A DNA stretch of 64,000 bases, taken from assembly GCA_025766275.1 (NCBI GenBank), contig JAFKAC010000047.1, forward strand, positions 392,475 to 456,474. Reading direction: 5' to 3'. Below are positions 25,501-37,635 of the stretch, piece after piece. The notes under the pieces were generated by a model, which worked only from the letters and a program-made list of their open reading frames with translations, was not told the origin of the DNA and ran no database searches. This DNA is from Lactarius indigo. Lineage: Eukaryota > Basidiomycota > Agaricomycetes > Russulales > Russulaceae. Every line of letters begins with the position of its first letter. Within the stretch, counting starts at the first letter, position 1. The position numbers and the translations under genes were made by a program.

Positions 25501-28500
25501 TTGTAAGATCAAATTTTTATCGCGCAGCGAAAACAATATCTTTATCTAGCATTAGTCGTTGCACAACACGACCGACGACGACCATAAATAACCCACCTGA
25601 TACCCAGAGACATTTGATCGAGTCATAAATGCCATGTCAGGGCTGTCAGCAGGAACTACGTCAAGAACCCTCTGCAATATGAACATAAGTGAGTAGGCAT
25701 GGATCGGAATAACGTTATCACTCACCGTTCCTAGGACGCTTGCGTAGACTGGGTGAAGGATGAACTCTCGCGGCAGTCTTCCAAGGGGGTTTCCACCAAT
25801 CAGTAATTGCCCAGACAATAGATTATAATGGACCTCCTGTCCACCATCTACGATACAGGAAATCCATCGTGAGTTGGGACTGGGAAGCACATGCCAATTC
25901 GAAGAGATCTGCCGGTGGAATCCAGGCCACAAACTTGCGAGACCCTGATCGAAGCCTGATGGATTGGATTGCACACATTCGCGGAGAGACGACTCGAGGA
26001 AATGAAGGAGGCGGCGATGTCGGTTGAGAAGTGGAGTGAAATGACTATCGTCATCCATATTCGACAGGGTGTTGTCATGTACAATCACTGCGCAATGCAC
26101 AGCTATGGCGATATCGTTGTCGCTCGCAAGCACCCAAGGGACGTGTTCCAGGCAAACATCATAAGTAGAGAAACACGTCGCGGCCAGTGTGCAGAGTCGT
26201 CGACGCAAGTTCGTGCGCGACTTTTCGTCTTCGGTTTTGTCAAGCTTCGAACCAATTTCGTTAATCCACTTATGTGCTACACTCCGGGCCCTCCGCAGCA
26301 GGGCGTACGCTCTTTGACAAATATCGCGATCACGCGCGGCAGAGAGGAGGCGGTTGGTAATGAGAGCTATAGATAATAGAATTAAAGCACCAGCGGGTAG
26401 CGGAAGGCGTTTAACATACCAAGAGACCTGATGGTGACTTCCTCTAGCCAGTTGGCTTCTATCCTTCCAAGAAGGCCCTCTAGTTCGCGTACAAGCGTCC
26501 ATCCGAAGCTGGGAACGGCAAGATCGGCGTGCCACTCGCGTACACCGTCTGAAAGTGGGCCAAGCTGCCAGGCTGCTTGAGTGATCAGCGTATGTACCTC
26601 CTCGCGGCGAAACGAGAGCGACGGCGATGGCAGTTCCCTTGCTATGTTCAGCCATTGTAGGCGCGGCCCGCTGCGTAACCCAGAAAATGCCAAGTACTCA
26701 TGAGGGGTCAGCTCCGGGGGGCAGTCGGCTTGACCGGCGATTACCTCATTTGAAGTATGATGCGTCCCACAGACAAAGGAATGAATTTTGCCGTACGGAG
26801 ATGACACAGGAATAGGAGGTGTGCAGAATTTTGCGATACTAGATTCAAGAAAAGGCCGCGCAGCCCACGATTTGGCCTTGCGGTCATACAACTTGAAGGA
26901 CAGTCCGTTGTTGAGCAAAACGTCAGAATCGTCGGCAGGGATCTGGACCTTCTTGTAATGCGTTTGATCGCGGAACGATTTCGTGGTGGACGCAATTGTG
27001 ATTCGGTGGTATGAGTGACGCACGGCCCAATCTCTTAGACCGGAGAAGGTATCTAAGAGAAGCTTTGGTTTATTAGCGTCATGAGCCTCGGGCATCCCAA
27101 TGTCGCAGAGAATCTTGTAGGTTATCTCGCGCCATGCGGAGAATCCACGTGGTGGAGCGAGCTCGAAGACTACCAGTTGTGCTTCCACCGTCGCCTGTGG
27201 AAGTGGCCATTCAAAGACGTCAATCTTCAGTTTATTTGCCTGGCTCTCTGTTTTACACTTTTGACAACGACCATGGACTAGGTTTCCTTCATAATCCTCG
27301 ATATAATCGTGATCCATCGTCGAGGCCGCATCTTTAAGTGACCGCCACCTCTGGTTCAGAACACGGAGTTCGGCACGCTTTTCTTCCTGCTGTTGCTCAG
27401 CACGTAGGTTGATATCGGCGTAGAGCTCTTGCAGCTTTAGAGAATCGCGAAAATACCGCACGCCGAACGACGACTCGGTGGCCTTATCCGAGAATATGGA
27501 CTTCGTGCAGGAAGAGTCCTGATGCCGCTGTGAAATATACTCTTCGAAAATCCGGGCACGTCGCAGGGAGCTGGAGCGATGGAGGAGGATGGGATGAAGG
27601 AAATTTCGGGGAATTTCCGGTGAGTAAGATGTCAGCTGAGGATATTGTCGGGTGGTCAATTTATCCAGAGCCATCCAAAGGTCCAAGACGGTCAAAATCA
27701 TAACCGAGTTATCCTCAGGATAGGCATGGTAGGCCCGCAATGCGCTGGAATGATACTGCTCAACGCAGGATGCGATCACATCCGGAGCATTGTCGTCATG
27801 TTGATGCGAACCAACCCATGAATCCAGATATCTCTCGACGGACAGCTCGAAGTCCGCGAGAGCAGTGCGCTTGTCCTTTGCAACGGCCGCTGTGAGTCGG
27901 CCGTCCGAGAAACAACTGAAATCGACTACGTCAACAAGACGTGGGGAGTGGGAAGGCGTAAATTGCTCTTGCGTGTAACTGTGTGGTTTTGGGAGAAGGG
28001 CATTTATGAGGTAATGACGCGAATTCTTGAGAGTGATTACGGTATCCCGAACGATGTCCAGTTTCTCAGGGCGCCACGACGGCGAAACAGACTGGCTCGC
28101 TTGGAAACTCGACCACCGGTTCTGAAGAAGGGTCTCTGTCTCCTTTGATGCGTCGTACACAACCCGATAGATGTCATCCGAAACAGCAGGACCCATCTTT
28201 GAGAGGCGTCGCGCCATCTTGGACCTCATCACGTAGAGCGTTTCGCTTGGAAAGTCCCTTTGGGTGCAGATTCGGAGGAGGTGCGCGTGAAAAAAGAGAA
28301 TAAAGGTTTTGTACACGTCTCGGTCCAGGGATGTTTGAAGTGCCGCCCTGATAACGAGCCATAACGGAGATCGGCGCCATGGCTTATAAGCGTCTTTCCA
28401 AAGAACTTCGTCTCCTATCCGTTTCGTGATACGATCTACAGAGGCCGGCTGACCAAATCCTCTTAGAATCCCCACTAATAGTTCAGATATATATCTTGGG

Positions 28501-29161
28501 TGAGCGCTCTCGCGAACTTCGCGTACGGTGGACCCAGCCTTGACTGCGGTTGCAGTGGAATCCAACACGTCAATATCCATTTGGATGAGAAAGGAAGCGA
28601 GTTCTTGAAGAAAACATTCGTTCGAAAAAATCTCGGAAGAGATCTGGACAGCGGGACCGGGATAGGAGCAGAGAAGCTTCCCATTGGTCGACATAACGTT
28701 GCTGGCTGGTGGAGAGACTTCGAAGATCTCGAACCGAACATGCTCAATGAGCATGCGAACGACGACAGCGGCATTCTGAGATCGAATATGCATAGCGAAG
28801 ACATCTGAAAGCGAAGATAAACAACGACGCAACATGCAGGTAGTAATCCAAACCAAGATCCGAACTCACCTCCGACAGCGAGATTTGAGAGAGTGCCTTT
28901 GAGTTCCGCTTCGACTAGCGGACCCTTTGCAGTCCAGGAAATAGACTCCAACGTTTTTATAATATGAGCCCACGACAGCTGTTGGGAGGGCGATAGGTAC
29001 TGGCAGAAAGCTCGAGCAGCTTGTATGAGGATGTGGCACAATGCCACATTGGTCTCGCGTTCAGCTCCCTCCGTCGGGGCCTGTTGAGGAAGCTTAATGG
29101 GCAGAAATATATGGTTAATAACCGAGAGCAAGACTTCGGAATCGAAATCGTGTGATAACAT
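19509..29161 (-). pseudogene. Giant DUF6606-DUF3638-DUF3645 gene, copy C2, one nonsense codon
   Basis: The exon layout is that of C1: 28870-29161, 26420-28804, 25726-26366, 25597-25671, 22897-25539, 21798-22844, 20843-21746 and 19509-20797. Every splice site is present and the phases total 3092 codons including the final stop. The only defect is TAG at 25288-25290 (codon 1215), where C3 and C4 read LFRKIPGDG and C2 reads LFR-stop-ISGDG. The frame stays open for another 1876 codons, including GEGKSS and DESDE, so the lesion looks recent. The start MLSHDFDSEVLL differs from the other copies (MPISVS, MSISVF, MSLPIT), and three 16-bp repeats sit immediately before the ATG. If the TAG is real, the main product would be a 1214-residue N-terminal protein; readthrough or error cannot be excluded. 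Confidence 0.8.
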
Positions 29162-29211
29162 TTCGTTGAGAGAGGGGTTCGTTGAGAGAGAGGTTCGTTG
29201 AGAGAGAGAGG
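29162..29211 (-). repeat. Three 16-bp tandem repeats in the leader of C2
   Basis: On the plus strand the unit TTCGTTGAGAGAG plus a few bases begins at 29162, 29178 and 29194, abutting the start codon of C2. C3 has a single unit at the same place (47360 onward) and C4 has only a diverged remnant, so the expansion is specific to C2. Confidence 0.7.
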
Positions 29212-29720
29212 GATGGTGAATGCCACAATAGGAGACCCTAAATGAGGCCTCAGATCTCGCCACCCTAAGCGCCGTAAATGTGAAAGGGGGCACAATGCAC
29301 ATGACCAGTACCAGAATAATGGAAATATTACGAGATAGGATCAGTAATAAGACAACAGAGCATTTTCTAGTGCCGATAGTAGATCGACAATCGCTCGTCC
29401 GTCATGTTGAATAGCTTATTACCAGTTATGATTTCGTGGGGTCGGTAAATGATCTAGTCAGGATACAATAGCAAACTCCAGGTCAAAGTGAGTACGTTTG
29501 CGTGTTACGAAAGTCTCGAGGAGTATCCGATCGCAGTGCGAAGACGAGGGGAAAGACTTGATCCACCTACGGTGCGATGTCGCTAGAAAGGAGTTCAAAA
29601 GGTCGTTGCGCCGATGTATACTATTAGAAGGACGCCTACCAAAACCTGACGGTCACGATGGTCCTTGGCTTGATCAATTTAGAGGGACGAGGGCCGAGTT
29701 ATATAGAAACGACGCCTGAC
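29212..29720 (-). repeat. Duplicated 5' flank of C2
   Basis: This upstream segment is recognisably related to the flanks upstream of C3 (47360-47700) and C4 (60759-61260). Shared blocks include a GATCTAGTCAGG-type or GGATCCAGTCA-type string (about 29452, 47618, 61049) and a segment around GAAGACGAGGGG (29540) that recurs near 61156. The duplication units therefore carried their promoters. No TATA box was picked out. Confidence 0.5.
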
Positions 29721-32706
29721 ATTTCTAATCTACACGACTGCCTTGGCGCTCGGAAAAGGGCTCGGCGCTCGTTAGGCTGATTGCGGCGCGGACGAGTGGC
29801 GGAGGCGAGCCAATATGAGGTGCGACATCCAAAGACCCTTGTCAGCCAACGACAAAAAGAAGAGATAGTCTGGAGGTAAGCGCAGAGTCACATCTAGTCA
29901 TAGCGTAGAATCTATCGGCGTTGCAACCTGCCTGAGTCCGACTCGGAGCCCTGCTGGAGGCAAGCATGAGGCAAGCATGACAAACTCTCGGGCCGGTTGG
30001 ACCGGCGCTGCACTGCCAATCGAAGTCGAGGGATCACGGTCCTCGTTTTTACTCCTAAGAGATTTAGTTATATACTTCGTAGTCAAAGCACATGCTTCAT
30101 AACGTTTCTCCTAAATTCTGAAGTTAGCAGCTTATTTAGTCGCGTGTTCCCCCGCTCCTATAGGTAATATCCTAGACGTTTCTCCCACAAAGTTGTCGCG
30201 AGAACACGAGCTAGACGGTATTTTTGAAACTTACCAGGCCGGTCGTGGCCGTACGGCCAGGTGTTGATGAAGTCGAATAGGGATCTTCCATTTGGAAGCC
30301 ACGTTCTGTACGTTGACAGACAGCTAGTGCTTGAAGTGGACGACGCGGAGAGGGAGGAAAGACGCAACGGCACCGGGCAGCTTGTATGCGGGGTGGCTGG
30401 CCTTGAGGTACCCGTGGAGAATCATCACAATCTTGCGCACCCGAGGGGATTGAACAGATCACAAAGAAAGCATAAGTCGGCCGGGTCATGGCGGCGAGCG
30501 CAATTATGGAAGTTATCATAGACGTCGGGGGATACGGCGTCGTCCTGGTAGCTCGGGTGCAGAAAGTGGCTCAACAAGCTGCACGTGACATTTTAGCCGC
30601 AGCCTCAGCATTGTCACTCGTCGCAAGGCTGACGCTGGTGGATCAGAGCCCTGCGAATGAGAGACGGTGTGGTGAGCTATCTGTTCCTACGCTTGGGTAC
30701 GCAAGCAGAAAAAACACAACATACGCACTAAGTTACAAGATGCAGGCAACTTGGACGGGAGGTATCGCCAGATCCGTCGTTTCAGTTTCCAACGAAGTTT
30801 CCAACGCCAGCGTGGCCGTAGCTTCTCATCAAGGGGACACTGACGCCCTGCGTGCTAAGCTATGCGAGCAGGTTGCCGCGCTCCTCGCAAAGTCGGCCGG
30901 GAAGTCAACTCGTCGCCACCGTACGACGCCGATAGCCCACGAATGCTCGCCAGTCTGAGTACGTAGTCAAGCCCGCTGAATAGCGTCTCCGGGCAGCAGG
31001 CGGTACTACAATACGCTTGAGTTTGTCATTGGGAGTAGCCAGAAGACGAGATCGTCACGCTTGAACGGTGAGACATAGCTGGTGAGAGCTTGGGTAGAAG
31101 AGTTCTCCTGCTTGGTGGCCAATACATTAACCTTCTGACGATGGGTGACCAATGTATCAATTGAATGTGCAGTGCCTAAACAGAGGCAGCACGCGTTGTG
31201 CTGTTGGATGACAACCCGCGCCGGTGTCAGTGGGCCGCTTTACCGCAACTCAGCTTCAAACCCCGACCTCATCGCGAATTATCGATGACTCAGCAGATGA
31301 CGCGACTCCGGAAAAGGCCCCGACCTTCGCCGCTTCACCAAGTTATGACCCTTCGAGTCAGCTGACCCGTACTGTCAATACTGGTCCAATTAGTCCGTAC
31401 ATCTCTGGACCTAGACGAACCACGCAGACTCGACAAAAGTACGCAACAGCAACATCCAACTAACGGCCTTCAGGCCTCTTGAATCGCATCGCCCAAAGTA
31501 GCGCCGCAAAGTTGATCACAGGCGTACCCCTTCTTTCTCGTTCAAAATATGGAGACGCTCGCATTTGTGCTCGAGAAGTGCACCACGTGCGCAGGCCTGA
31601 GGTACCATATCGACGCGCACGATACGCCGAGCGTGCTCGTCCCTCCGCACGAGGGGGGTCGAGACGCGGAGGGTCATGCAAACCTAGTTCACACGGCGCG
31701 TCGATGCCGTCTTAGACACTAAGGACCTCAAATGCGAGTTCTTATTGCGATGTTATAGCGACAAGATAAGCGCAGAGAGTTGTGTTTCGTTTCGTTTCTG
31801 TGGGCAAGGCTGGGCTGAGAGCGTGCATGAGATAGGCAGGTTCCAGCTAGTTGACCGGGTGCCCACGAAATTCGGCACGCTTCCCTAGCGCACGCCTCTC
31901 CCTCCACTCCGTTCAGCTGGTGTTGAAGGCGCCCTGTGGGGACGTCCATATCGTCTTCCTACAGGCGACGTTCTCGTCTTCTATCAGCAGCACTGCACTT
32001 TGGCTGGCAGCCTAGACCAGCAAGGCTGAGCTCCAAGAAGACGCACCCAGGTTCGAGCCGGCCCTCCCCGGTTCCTTCTCAGTCTGAAGAATTTCATACC
32101 TCAACATATCCGGAAGGGGAAGCTCCCAGCGGGCTACCCGAGTTCAACCAGGCCATACTCGTGCAGCTCAAAGAGACAGGCTCTTTGCTGGATACCGGAA
32201 GGTGTTACTCGCGACGAGCAAGAACGATTCCAAGACAGTGATAGAATTCCTTTTTGATTGCATGAAGGACCCATGTAGGTCTCAGCCCTCCTCTGCTTCT
32301 TTGTAGGGGTGAAACGCCGCGGCGCTGATACCTCACATAGATATCGGTGACCCGATTGTGATCGTGCGATGGGTGCGATCCAAGCCTCTCTAGCTGCCTT
32401 CAAGGAGGGAAGCGCCGGAAATCAACGTCCCATACATCACCCCCATCTCTGGCCTATTACTCTAAGCGCTCACCAGCGCTCACGTGTGCAAAGGCAAAAG
32501 GCGACAATGCTGGCCTACTGTTTCAAGCTTGACCTGTCTGGGTAGTGCAATTATGGTAAAAATGACGTATTAAATGCTTCAGATCTCAGTGTAAATTATA
32601 ATTTACCTGTACTGTACGAATAAAGGCCCGAAAACGAGCCCCCAAAATGCAATCACCTCTCCGCTCCTGTCCTCCTGCGCGCTCGTATGGTATCATTCTT
32701 TCTACT
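29721..32706. other. Gene-poor 3-kb stretch between C2 and the DUF6534-type gene
   Basis: Several frames of 60-156 codons occur on both strands, the longest on plus at 30488-30958. None has a recognisable motif, and the longest is Ala/Val/Ser-rich with no intron logic. The stretch may contain degraded transposon sequence, but I found no terminal repeats, poly(A) tail or polymerase or transposase motif. Confidence 0.35.
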
Positions 32707-34694
32707 CTAATTCTGACCTAATTGCATGACAGGGGGCACCGGGCACTTTTCTATGTCGGAAGCTATCCCATTTCCCGAGAACAATGTGTCGGAGGAACCT
32801 AAAGTTGGTGGAAGACTCTTCGGGACAGCCGCATTGGTACTTGCTTCCATCGCATCTTGCGCGCCCCATGGGTCTGTGGGACCCGTGCGTACCTTGAGCT
32901 GGGTGAGCGTGGCAACAACACCTCCCGGCCCGTCGAGCGTCTCGCGGAGGTAATCTCGTGAGTTCAGGCTGGGATAAAATGTCAAGAATCAGGAAGATCG
33001 CGAAGGAATAGCGAATAAAGAAGACTCACATGGCCATGAACGCGCAGAGAGACAGTCGAAACATGATGAAAAGGGACGGGGTGTATATGAGCGCATCCGG
33101 ATACTTGGCGAACTTCGTTCAACAAGTTAATATTTGACCAGCGGACACAGGGGGTAAAAATAAACAGCACCAAGGTGACGCAGACGATAGAAAACGCTCT
33201 GTAGAACCATAGCACAATTGTCAGAAAAAAAGCCGACGCCGATTGGTATGTTGGCTCACAAGTGAAGCGAGCCGCAATTGATAGAATAGATCGCGAGAAG
33301 GTTCAACACATTGTTCGTTCTAGCAAGAGGGCCGGTGAGAACAGAGTACTATGGGCGTTTTTGCAATGTTCGAACACGGACGTACCTCCGGACTTGAGTG
33401 CGGTTACTCAAAAGGTAATAAACCATTCCAGTAGTAATGAGGATGTCGCAGGGGACCTTGCAAGCTAATGTGGCAATGAAAAACCCCTAGTATGAACGAT
33501 AATTAGAGACTACAGCCCACATCAGACGGGGAGCAAACGTACCTCAAAGCTGCCCGGGTCTGGGTCGTGTATGTGCTTCAGGCTATATGCAGAACCTGTG
33601 AGAAAAAACAAGGAAAAGAGTATGTGCAACTACGGCTGACATTTTTGTACTGTACACTGAAGACAAGGATAATGCCTTAGCGACCCGCAAATAAAGGAAT
33701 AGAAGGGAGAACGTACCAATACCAATACCTTAAAAAAGTCGGTCGAAAGTAAGGTGAAAGTCTCGAGGAATGCTACTGCGGAGGAACTCACCGAATTCTG
33801 TCAGCGAGCTGACGGACTGCTCATGTAAGTGGATGCCAGCTCCGAACAAATTGTATGGACGTACGATCGCCGCTGGTAGGTATAGAGAACCGCCGCTCAC
33901 TAGAATAACTTAGAGGTCACACAAAATAAAAACGCCAATAAACTCACGACGGTAGATCCTATACGCGTAGAAGCTACGTCCTTTTAGTAAGAGTTACTTC
34001 ACGAACCGCCAGTGAAAGCGTACTGCTGTACAGAAACTCCGATAACAACTGGTTACATATGAATAAGAATTGCGGACAAAACCAGGTCACAGCAGACTGA
34101 GCGCACCGGCAGATAAAGCTATCGCCTTCAGTTGAGGAATTCGTAAGTCTCGGGATGTGCTCTGTGTTACAGCAGACGTACAGATTGACCCCTAGAAGGC
34201 CCATAAGAACCTCAACCAGCACAGTACATCTAGAGCGGCTTACCATGGGTCTGATGCGATGTGACGATAATCCCCAAAATTTGTGACGCCAAATTGATAA
34301 GTCGTATAAATACAGAAAACTAGGTTGATCGTGTCCATGAGCCTAGTCGAAGATGATGTCATTATGGTGTATCGGATCGCGAAGCTTTCGAAAATGTATA
34401 CATCAAAAAAGCGACCTGCAAAGGCTTCATTAAGATCTCGAGCATTAGACATAGCACATGGGGGCCCTCACAAAGGACTTTAAAGGCCATCGATCCCTTG
34501 AGCAGTGACTATTATAGTAGTAATAGACTTGCAACCAGGTAACACCATAGACACTAGATGGTCAATCAGGTCCGATCAGGCCTCGATCAGATCCTGAGAT
34601 CGTGTATTACAAATAGTGAGACGCACATAGACGAAAGGACGGTACCAATGAACAACGCCCCAAGGGTGTTGTGCATAGGGATTAGTGCGGGCAT
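32707..34694 (-). CDS. DUF6534-type multipass membrane protein, about 14 exons, one junction doubtful
   Basis: Exons 34627-34694, 34472-34553, 34402-34415 and 34244-34342 encode MPALIPMHNTLGALFIGTV, YGVTWLQVYYYY..., VAFLM and LMDTINLVF...ASDPW. After a problem junction, exons ending 34181 (VLVEVLMGLLGVN), then 33948-33973 (FYAYRIYRL), 33792-33899, 33717-33728, 33543-33595, 33386-33486, 33260-33319, 33147-33198, 33030-33103 and 32707-32968 complete the protein, through VPCDILITTGMVYYLLSNRT and the LNSRDYLRE motif. This order matches the DUF6534 family, common expanded basidiomycete membrane proteins of unknown role. Two exons are only 14 and 12 nt. Between the fourth and fifth exons only 14 nt (34230-34243, GTAAG...CTAG) separate the coding blocks. 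That is too short to splice and gives a stop, so the gene may be dead. Confidence 0.65.
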
Positions 34695-35442
34695 GGCAAA
34701 AAAGTCAAGACAGAGAGAATAATAATCGACAGCAAAGGAAGGAGAGAAAGTGAGAGCGATCGATTACTACCCGACTCGCAGTGCTGCTGATAAAGGCGTC
34801 TGTCATGGAGCTGGCACAAATAGGAAGGTGGTGACGGTTAGTCAAAGGAAGTGATCCCATCAGGAGCATAGCACTCGTAACGTTTCAAGTTGGCAGGTGG
34901 TCGACGATCTTCCGAGTCCGTTCCGGGGGTCGTGTCAACCGTTGGAACTTTTGAGTTTGTGCGTAACAAGTGGGCCAGCACCTGGCAGCCGTTTACTAGA
35001 GCCACGAGCTAGTACTATATAAGCAAATCAAAACGAGAAAGGGGTCTTCCCACAGTCGGTAAATTAACTATATAGCATTGGGGGCCCCAAGGAGGGCCGT
35101 CCTTGAGAGTGGGCAGAGAAACGGAAGGGAAGCGCCAATTGGTAACATTACCAATTTTCTTTGTTGACCCGACCACATTGTCGCTCACTATCTTCGCGAT
35201 GTACCCCATTTTACCGGTGACTTGCCGGCGACGGTCGTAACTCAGGTCCGACTGCGTTGACTCGGCCGAGCTTGATTCAGTGACCTTACGGCGAAGTTCA
35301 GGACCGGAGGACCGGACGCTGACCCAAAACGGCAAGTCCGTATATAGCTAAAATGGTACAAGTATAGACTAGGGTATTTAGAAAACGTGTTTGTCGTCTC
35401 TAACTTGTTATGATATAGAAATGTCGAGTTGGAAGAGGGTAG
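34695..35442. other. Spacer between DUF6534-type gene and F-box pseudogene
   Basis: No supported gene. A 106-codon minus frame at 35015-35335 has no recognisable features. It contains the upstream region of the DUF6534-type gene. Confidence 0.35.
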
Positions 35443-36893
35443 TCAATGAGTGCGGCTATTCGCCGACATCAACAGGCTGAGTCTTTCCTGGAACTCCTTT
35501 CTCTCACTGATGACGGTTACAGGGAGACCCGTGTTCTGGCGAGCAGCGACGAAATTTTTCACAGGTGTCACCGGTTGGTTCTCCAAGTAAAGCAACTCGA
35601 GGGCTGGCAACACTTCGGCGGCCCTCTCGGTGACATTGTTGAGTGCAGGAGGAACGGCGCGCCGTGAAAGCCTGTCGTCTACACTCAGCGCCTCACGTAG
35701 GTGAATGGGTGGAAGACTTCCGGCCATCGGATATCGTTGCCTACTGTCTCATCGAAACACGAACTGATGAAGAGACGGTCTACGTTGGAGAGTATAGCAG
35801 AAATTTGGCTGACCACCTGACCTATCGCTTCTTCCTGGATGGAAAGATGAAACCACGACCGACCCGTATGAACAAGTTCGATGACGACGGTAGAGGGTTC
35901 GACGAATAGGTCCGCGCGGACAAACTGGGATGACTTGAGTTTTTCTGAACGATCAATGAACTTGCAAAGTTGGGCGATTCGAAAATCGGTGACTCCATAC
36001 TGCTTCAGGTACTCTATTCGGAAGCAGTTGAGCTGAGGAGCCTCGATCTGCGCTACGAGATCCTCGAAATACTCGAAAAGACCATTGAAGAAAAAGTTGG
36101 TGAGGACAGGAAGGGCAGCTCGTGTAATGGGAGGCAGGCGCATTCGATCATGATAAGATATCCCTTCTTCAAATCCGATGGTGAGATATTTGAGCCTGGC
36201 CAACACGGCCAAACTTGCGGCCATCGCCTCTGGTGGAAAGTAACCGGTCGGAGGTATATTGCGAAGCTCTACATCGACAAGGTCTGGGGCGGACATAAGG
36301 AGAGTCGGCCCTGTTGGGAAGGGAATGCGAGATATGCAGATCGACTGTAAACGTGGGGCGGATCTACCCAGGAAAGTATCGGGAAGGGCAGGCACGGTCG
36401 CAAATCTTTCCGATTCTAGTGAGAGCTGTGATAATGCCGGAAATGGCTCCTGCATCGCCATGGCTAGCGCTTCCAACAATGAGCATTAACTCCAACGACT
36501 CGTACCCGGTCGCGGTGTTCCAGTGCCGCAAAGAGATTATCTCTATCGCCATCCTGGAAATAAGAATCGAGAAAGGAAATGAATAAAGGAAAGGCCGGAA
36601 GATAACCTAGATCTTTCTTGACAGGTGTCCCGTGGGTGCAGAGAAGTTCCAGACGGAGATGGTATGCAGACGCAAGCATGATGTGTCTCCACGTTCGACA
36701 CACGTGCGTCAGTCTGTGCCATTTCCATGGGCGATGTCTCCAAATAGAATGGCCAACTTCGTCTATTCGACAAATGCTAAAAATTTCTACCAAGACATTG
36801 TCTGGAAGAATATTGATCGTGGGTCTGTTTGAAGATTAACATTCCCAGCCAATAAGGAAGGCACCAGTGATAGACACACCTGCGTGAGCCCAT
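35443..36893 (-). pseudogene. F-box/LRR-like protein gene with two frameshifts
   Basis: A 14-nt first exon (36880-36893, MGSR) joins across a 55-nt intron to exon 2 beginning at 36824, giving RPTINILPDNVLVEIFSICRIDE, a standard F-box. Then come WHRLTHVCRTWRHIML, ELLCTHGTPVKKDLGYLPAFPL, AALEHRDRVRVV and, after a frame change near 36489, LLEALAMAMQEPFPALSQLSLES through the LRR-like body. A second frame change near 35694 links VFHPFTYV to ALSVDDRL, and VTERAAEVLPALELLYLENQPV follows to the stop at 35443-35445. Both breaks fit single-base deletions. This block order is typical of the large Agaricomycete F-box family, whose intact members act as substrate receptors of SCF ubiquitin ligases. As read, translation would stop about 130 residues in. 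Confidence 0.75.
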
Positions 36894-37635
36894 CGATAGA
36901 GTTGAACACTGGGGTTAGCGAAGTGGGTGTTTTTATTGCTTCTATGAATAGTATTACGGTAGGAGTGCTTCTGTGGTCGGCCTAGCGAGTACTGGAGTGG
37001 AGTACGACGACGTTCAAGCTCAAGGCAAATGTGATTACATCAGAAACAGTTTCTGGAATCTGGATTCGGAGTCAAACGATGACGACGACCGAGCTCTTAT
37101 ACTGTAAGTTATGGTTGCAGTGACAATTGAAGTGGGCTGCTCTACAGTCCTAATATAAGGGGACTGCATATATCAGTAGATCCTTCTAGTATGTTGGCGC
37201 TGTAGTACTCCTGCCGGAGCCACTCATTTTCGAACCCTCGATCACCTCAGCCACGCGGTCCTTTTTTTTTTTTTTGATCTTTCCCTCTCTACCTTAGCTC
37301 AGTGGCTACGGTTTTCTTTGCATTTAAATCCCTTTTTTCTGCTGAATATACAGCACTGAGCGCCCGGTCGCCACTTTTCCCCCATAGCGCAGAGTGATTG
37401 CAGAGGCCAAGCCCGTCAGGCCTGGTCACAGCCACTCGAAGGACAACTCTCGCTTCCTCCACCCCTTCTTCATCCATCTAGAATGTCCGCCTTCGAACCC
37501 CTTAGCGTCCATACAATGGTATCGTATCTCGTGATTTTAACAACTCTGATCAAATGACGCTCATACATCCTAGAGTACGTTCACTACGCCCTCGGATAGC
37601 TCCAAGTCAACCTGCATTTGCGACATTCCCGGGCC
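36894..37635. other. Spacer between F-box pseudogene and C3, with Pol III-like boxes
   Basis: No protein gene is supported. A T tract of about 15 nt at ~37261-37276 lies between two tRNA-like scraps. One is TAGCTCAGTGG on plus at about 37307, a perfect A-box match. The other, on minus at about 37226-37260, reads GTGGCTGAGGTG followed by GGTTCGAAA. Neither can be folded into a complete tRNA. They could be fragments of tRNA-derived SINEs. Confidence 0.3.

Noticed and set aside
30488..30958. 156-codon plus frame between C2 and the DUF6534-type gene
   Set aside because: It has no motif, signal peptide or homologue-like pattern. The composition is not distinctive, and the stretch has no other gene evidence.
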